Below, one piece after another: positions 59,750-64,000 of a stretch of DNA of 64,000 bases. The DNA is from Tubiluchus corallicola (lineage: Eukaryota > Priapulida > Priapulimorpha > Priapulimorphida > Tubiluchidae): the NCBI GenBank assembly GCA_030141605.1, contig JAQGDQ010000334.1, positions 64,001 through 128,000 on the forward strand, given 5' to 3'. The notes under the pieces were generated by a model, which had not been told where the DNA came from, did no database searches, and worked only from the letters and a program-made list of their open reading frames with translations. A program made the translations under genes and the position numbers. Numbering within the stretch: position 1 is the stretch's first letter; the number at the start of each line of letters is the position of its first letter.

Positions 59750-60221
59750 TGAAGCAGGCTAATCTGGTACTCCCAAGAAAACAAGAGGGGTGTTTTGCAA
59801 TTATTTTGCACACCGAGCTGTCAAAATACGTGTTCACCTTTAGATAATTAAACAATTGAAATAGTTTTCCCAAGAAATTGAATGAGTAATAGTTCACAAA
59901 TTAATCGCAACGGACAAAATTCTTATTAATACGCAACGTTTAAAAACTTCGATCCCTATAAAGGAAATTTCGGAAAATTATCGCCACTAATTCTTTATTT
60001 GGCTTAAGTATTAGTTGGTTGATAACTTTTGTTTACTACTAGCCGATTTTAATGGGAATGTTCCATTAGATTCCCAGCTGATGCAGCGCTGGTATTGTTT
60101 ACATAATACTATACAGAATGATACTATAATAACAAACGCTTTTCAAATATGTTTTGCACGGTGATTCAGTAGTACTGCATTAATAAAAGCACGACAATCT
60201 TCCAAAACTTATTTGTAACAG

Positions 60222-60278
60222 ACACACACACACACACGCACGCACGCATACACACACACGCACGCACACACGCACGCA
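60222..60278. repeat. (CA)n / (CGCA)n microsatellite
   Basis: CA repeats interrupted by CGCA and one CATA unit, about 57 bp, upstream of the astacin gene. Confidence 0.95.
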
Positions 60279-60539
60279 GGCTCAAATCAACAATTTACAT
60301 TTTCATATCTTTTAAATGTTTCAGTTTTACACTATGCACAACAAATAACTAATAATACCTAGATTAGATTTAGCTTCAAACGATTCACAACTACTATACA
60401 CAAGAATTAACTTTAAACACTTACTTAATTTATTTTTGCATACTCGAGCTGGTCTAAATTAACAATTGTTTAGTATAAAACTATTTCTGATCAAGTTAAT
60501 AGTAGACATTACTAAATTTTTATCAAATTGAAGCATAAT

Positions 60540-62530
60540 ATTTATTTGGCATCAGCTATTTCTATGAAACGTATTCTTTTTGTATTATCTACTTTGCTGC
60601 ATCTGAATAAAATGTGCTGAGGAGTTTGCTCTTCTCCACATGCACATAAACTAGCATCACACATATTAAGTCTACCCAGAAAGCTACTAAAATTCCCCTG
60701 GCCAGTTAAAAAACACGGCAATGGATTCTATTTCCCTTTCATTATTTCCAAGCGGCAGGATCAATGGTTTACATTTTTTATTCTGCATTTCGACATTTTC
60801 TCCTCGAAGTTGTATAACACACCTATATTTATTTGTCCAGGTGCAAGAAACATAACCCACAATTTGACGTTTAGTATATTTTAGCATATTTTCTGGAACT
60901 TCTTTAAGATCTGCAGTACGGACGTTTTCATTCCACACAAATTTTAAAAAGTGTCTCACAGTCTGCGCATGTGTATACATAATATTTTTATAAATATGCC
61001 TTCCCGTCAGACGTGCACAACCGTACTTCAGAATATTTTGTTTAACTAAAATCATCGGCATTCTGACAATGTCATGAGACAAGATTTAACAACGATTACA
61101 ATTAATTCAACGTCTAACGGTGGAAGTCCACAAAGTAATTCCAATTTAGTTTGATCTGGTTTAGCTATCTACCATGATAGCAAGTCGCAAACTTCTATAT
61201 TTACTGCAATTGTTTTTACTTTCAACCATCTATACCAATACTTTTTATGAACATTACCCGCGCGTTCAGCAAATGTTAATTTCTGATCAACAGTAAGGCC
61301 TATGTCTTCAACAAACAATAGGTTGTTACTAATTGTTACTAATTTTTAAATTGTCCGGCTTATTATTTTCATCCTATGCCTCTACTAGCAATGCTTCTGT
61401 TTTACCAGGTAACGTATTTATGTCACTATTTGTAAAGCACATCGCAACAGCTTAGTGCAATTGTAACACAGGTATGCAGGACTGTATTTGACACATGCAA
61501 AGATCCATCATCAGCATACTTGTACTTTTTAACTGAGTCATGCATGTTGTAAAACATATCGGCAATGAAAAATATAAACAGTATTGGGGCTATAACTGAC
61601 CCCTGTGAAAGTCCTAAATTACATCGATATTAATCGGAAATACAATCATTTACCTTTATCCAGATATTACGATTTTGTAATATACATGCCATAAGGCGTA
61701 ACATAGGCCTTCGTACATTTGCACAAATAAGTTTAAATAAGAAACCTTCAACTCAAACACTGTCGAAAGCTTTTTCGTAATCACAGCAAATTGTTATACC
61801 GTATGCATTATTCAAAATGTCTTCTTCCATATCAGTAACTAATCTGGTTAAATAACGTACTGTATTTTTGCCTTTTATGAAGCCTTCTTGCTCTGCTCTG
61901 TATCGATGCAGTTTAACTGAAAGAAATGATTTTTAAGTCTATTTGATATTAAACGCTCAACAAGTTTACCTATATACGAAGAAATGGTTATTGGACGATA
62001 ATTACTGGCATTTGAATAATCGATTTTGCTAGGCTTTTTAGTGGAATTACTTTCGTGCACGTCCAAGGCCATAATTGATTTTCTAAGCACATATTTGCAA
62101 TAAGTAATACAATATTTTTTGCAACTGGCCCAAAATGTTTTATCATTTTTGGTAAAACCCGTCGGAGTCAAGCGACTTGCTTTCAGTTCGCACTTCACTT
62201 ACTGCATTTTTTAATTCTTGTAAATTGAAGCAGTACGTTAGACAGAAATTTTCGTCTTGTTCCCAGGCCATAACTGATAATGAGCGTTCAATGTGATTTT
62301 TCCAGTTTTCATCAAATTCTTCCGCGTTCAAATGTTCCCCACTAAAGTCTTATACATAAATCAGCACTCTCTGAGGCCGAGACTATAGGCGAGCCATTAC
62401 TAATTAGTATATCAACACTAGTATTATTATTGCTGTTTACAGCTTTAAAAATTCGTTTATATGTTTTCCAGAAGGTGGCACCTTCTTCTACACACAGTTG
62501 ATAATAACCATTTTGACATACTTTAGAATT
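60540..62530 (-). pseudogene. 5'-truncated, frameshifted non-LTR retrotransposon (LINE)
   Basis: Read on -: pre-RT segment with EEGATFWKTYKRIFK (about 62,500-62,450), then NYRPITISSYIGKLVERLIS (about 61,940-62,010), GFIKGKNTVRYL and CCDYEKAFD (about 61,750-61,880), LGLSQGSVIAPILF and the catalytic YADDG box (61,505-61,620), and a C-terminal cysteine motif CDASLCACGEEQTPQHILFRC ending at TAA near 60,545. The motif order is that of a LINE ORF2 from before RT to the C-terminus. Frames change several times (for example between IESIAVFF and FLTGQGNF near 60,710) and a TAG lies near 62,345, so it cannot be active. No endonuclease domain is seen upstream. Confidence 0.85.
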
Positions 62531-63863
62531 TGATTATCCACAGACCCCTAAATTGGGTACTGACGCAATGTCAAGTCCACTAACAGTATATTTAGTATAT
62601 TCTGCCCGCGCGTTTAGTGTTGTTTGTGAGCAAATTTATAAGACTGTAGGCAGTAAGCCAATTAAACCACCTGATTGGTCAACGTGACGTGGTATCTTGC
62701 CGGTGACCGATCCCTCTATGTTACCCCCAGTGTTATAATAAACAATCCAGTATGTAACATTAGGCGAAACTTAGGTTTTATTTGAAATGTTTGTAATTTG
62801 GGTGAGCCGGCAAGCTGGTCTAGCATCGCTCAAAAAATATTGCGATGTAAATCATGTTAGGCCTAATATACGGAGAATTTTCAGAGTTTTCCCCCTGTTT
62901 ATGTGTAGATGGCCAGTATACCATCCTTTATATAATTTTCACAAAGGCTTCGTAAACATGTAATAAAAATAATAATCTTGTTTTCCTGGCAATTAACTTA
63001 TCACTTGGAAATTTCAGTCTTGCTAAGCACTGGCTACATCTAAGTTCTAGGTTATTTAGGCCTGTTGCTGGTGACGCGCTTGTTTCCCTGCCAAGACGCG
63101 CGTTGTGATAAACACTCTGTGGAAATACCCAAGAGAATATTCTCACATGCGTCTTTATTTATATTCACTGATAAAAGTCATATAGCGGATAAGTGGTGGT
63201 AAATATTAAGTAACACCGATATCACCTTTTTTAAGTTGAAACGTTGGTAAAATGTTTTGAACAATTTTACGCGCCGATATTTGTGTATGTGTATATGTGT
63301 GTATGTACACTAATTTTTTGGAAAGATATTTTTTTATTTTTAAGTCAATTAAGCACAATGGAATTCTATTAGAAATTAAAAAAAACTTTTTACAGAATTA
63401 ACTTCTTCATGAAATTTCTGATGAAACGCAAAAAGGTCTATGTACTAAAGTTTGCATCAGATTGCATTTGAACTGTTGTGGTCAGATTGCATCACCATAC
63501 GGACCAGTAAAAGTATTCTTTTTAAACGTTGATGTAAAGATTCTGTCCTGATCATAGTACATCTAAAAAGACATAGCACTATTATTTTCAATGTCGCAAG
63601 TACATTTGATGCAAGGGTGACGCGAACTTAAATAACTTAAAAACAGAGGCATGTGATTCATAGATTTGACCTATAGAAAGTGTTATTTCTAAAATCTCTA
63701 ACATTTCTCCTGAGTGTTGTGGTAGTACTTGTATGTGAACTATATTTTGCGAATAGAAATTATATATATAATTATAATTTTATAATTTTATATAATTATA
63801 AAATTTGGCTTAACAATTATCTAAATATATATATTCTTTAAATGACTGTTAAAAATCATAAAA
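62531..63863. other. AT-rich intergenic sequence
   Basis: About 1.3 kb with no coding region recognised; a few short frames only. It ends in AT-rich direct repeats (a unit with AAATTTGGCTTAACA occurs twice, about 63,800 and 63,861) leading into the palindrome. Confidence 0.6.
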
Positions 63864-63918
63864 TTTGGCTTAACAGTTATCTAAATATATATATTCTTTA
63901 GATAACTGTTAAGCCAAA
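63864..63918. repeat. perfect palindrome with 22-bp arms
   Basis: Arms 63,864-63,885 and 63,897-63,918 are exact reverse complements around an 11-bp AT loop. A second, slightly diverged direct copy of the left arm lies about 62 bp upstream (from about 63,802). It may be one end of a MITE that continues beyond the window. Confidence 0.95.
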
Positions 63919-64000
63919 TTTTTTTCTTAATAGCACATAAATACTTGAGCAAAAGTAGCAAAAATAGTAAGCCAATTCTAACTCCTTAAACTTGTTCATA

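Larger units (their letters stand above)
59667..60539. other. upstream region of the astacin gene
   Basis: About 870 bp with the TATA box, a CA-rich microsatellite and AT-rich sequence; no coding segment recognised. Confidence 0.6.

Overview
The window joins two kinds of DNA. Bases 1 to about 13,470 are compact, intron-free bacterial sequence with short spacers. The gene set (RecN, a FabI with the Bacteroidota-style Y-x6-K active site, an iron-sulfur APS reductase, a coiled-coil/zinc-ribbon protein beside Nif3, a MerR regulator, an M23 peptidase, AlaS, a fused ResB-CcsA cytochrome c assembly protein and an AsmA-family protein) points to a Bacteroidota bacterium. From about 13,500 to the end the sequence is AT-rich animal DNA with introns, microsatellites, minisatellites, a hAT-type element, tRNA-like SINEs and decayed LINEs. 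The species cannot be named from the sequence; marine-invertebrate-like content is only an impression.

Bacterial block: recN (end only) and fabI on +, then cysH, a zinc-ribbon protein, nif3, merR, a small unknown and an M23 peptidase on -, then alaS and ccsBA on +, then an AsmA-like gene on - whose 5' part is missing. Every gene inside the block is intact, so it does not look like an old decayed insertion. The AsmA gene is cut at 13,470-13,497, within about 100 bp of the stop codon of an animal gene. The boundary is either a mis-assembly of a symbiont or contaminant contig with a host contig, or a recent physical insertion.

Animal block: two genes, both on -. (1) A 35-exon gene, 50,809 to 13,571, for which exon boundaries and phases chain without a break to 2,099 codons. 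It predicts a secreted protein with a short coiled coil, an N-terminal EAR-like beta-propeller, a second coiled coil, about 20 copies of an unrecognised repeat built on a 'VNG-hydrophobic ... Q-T-hydrophobic-x-G' pattern, a third coiled coil and a C-terminal EAR propeller. This architecture is the most interesting item here. (2) A complete 7-exon secreted astacin metalloprotease, 59,666 to 55,667, 251 residues, with signal peptide, aspartate-switch propeptide, zinc motif and Met-turn, and a TATA box about 80 bp upstream.

The rest is introns and intergenic DNA: a 27-bp minisatellite (19.5-20.3 kb), a 170-bp tandem array that copies an exon end with its splice donor (37.2-37.9 kb), a 1-kb hAT-type element with its 8-bp target duplication (29.2-30.2 kb), a decayed partial exon duplication (45.7-46.0 kb) and two dead non-LTR retrotransposons (52.1-52.7 and 60.5-62.5 kb). 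No rRNA, canonical tRNA or CRISPR array was seen.
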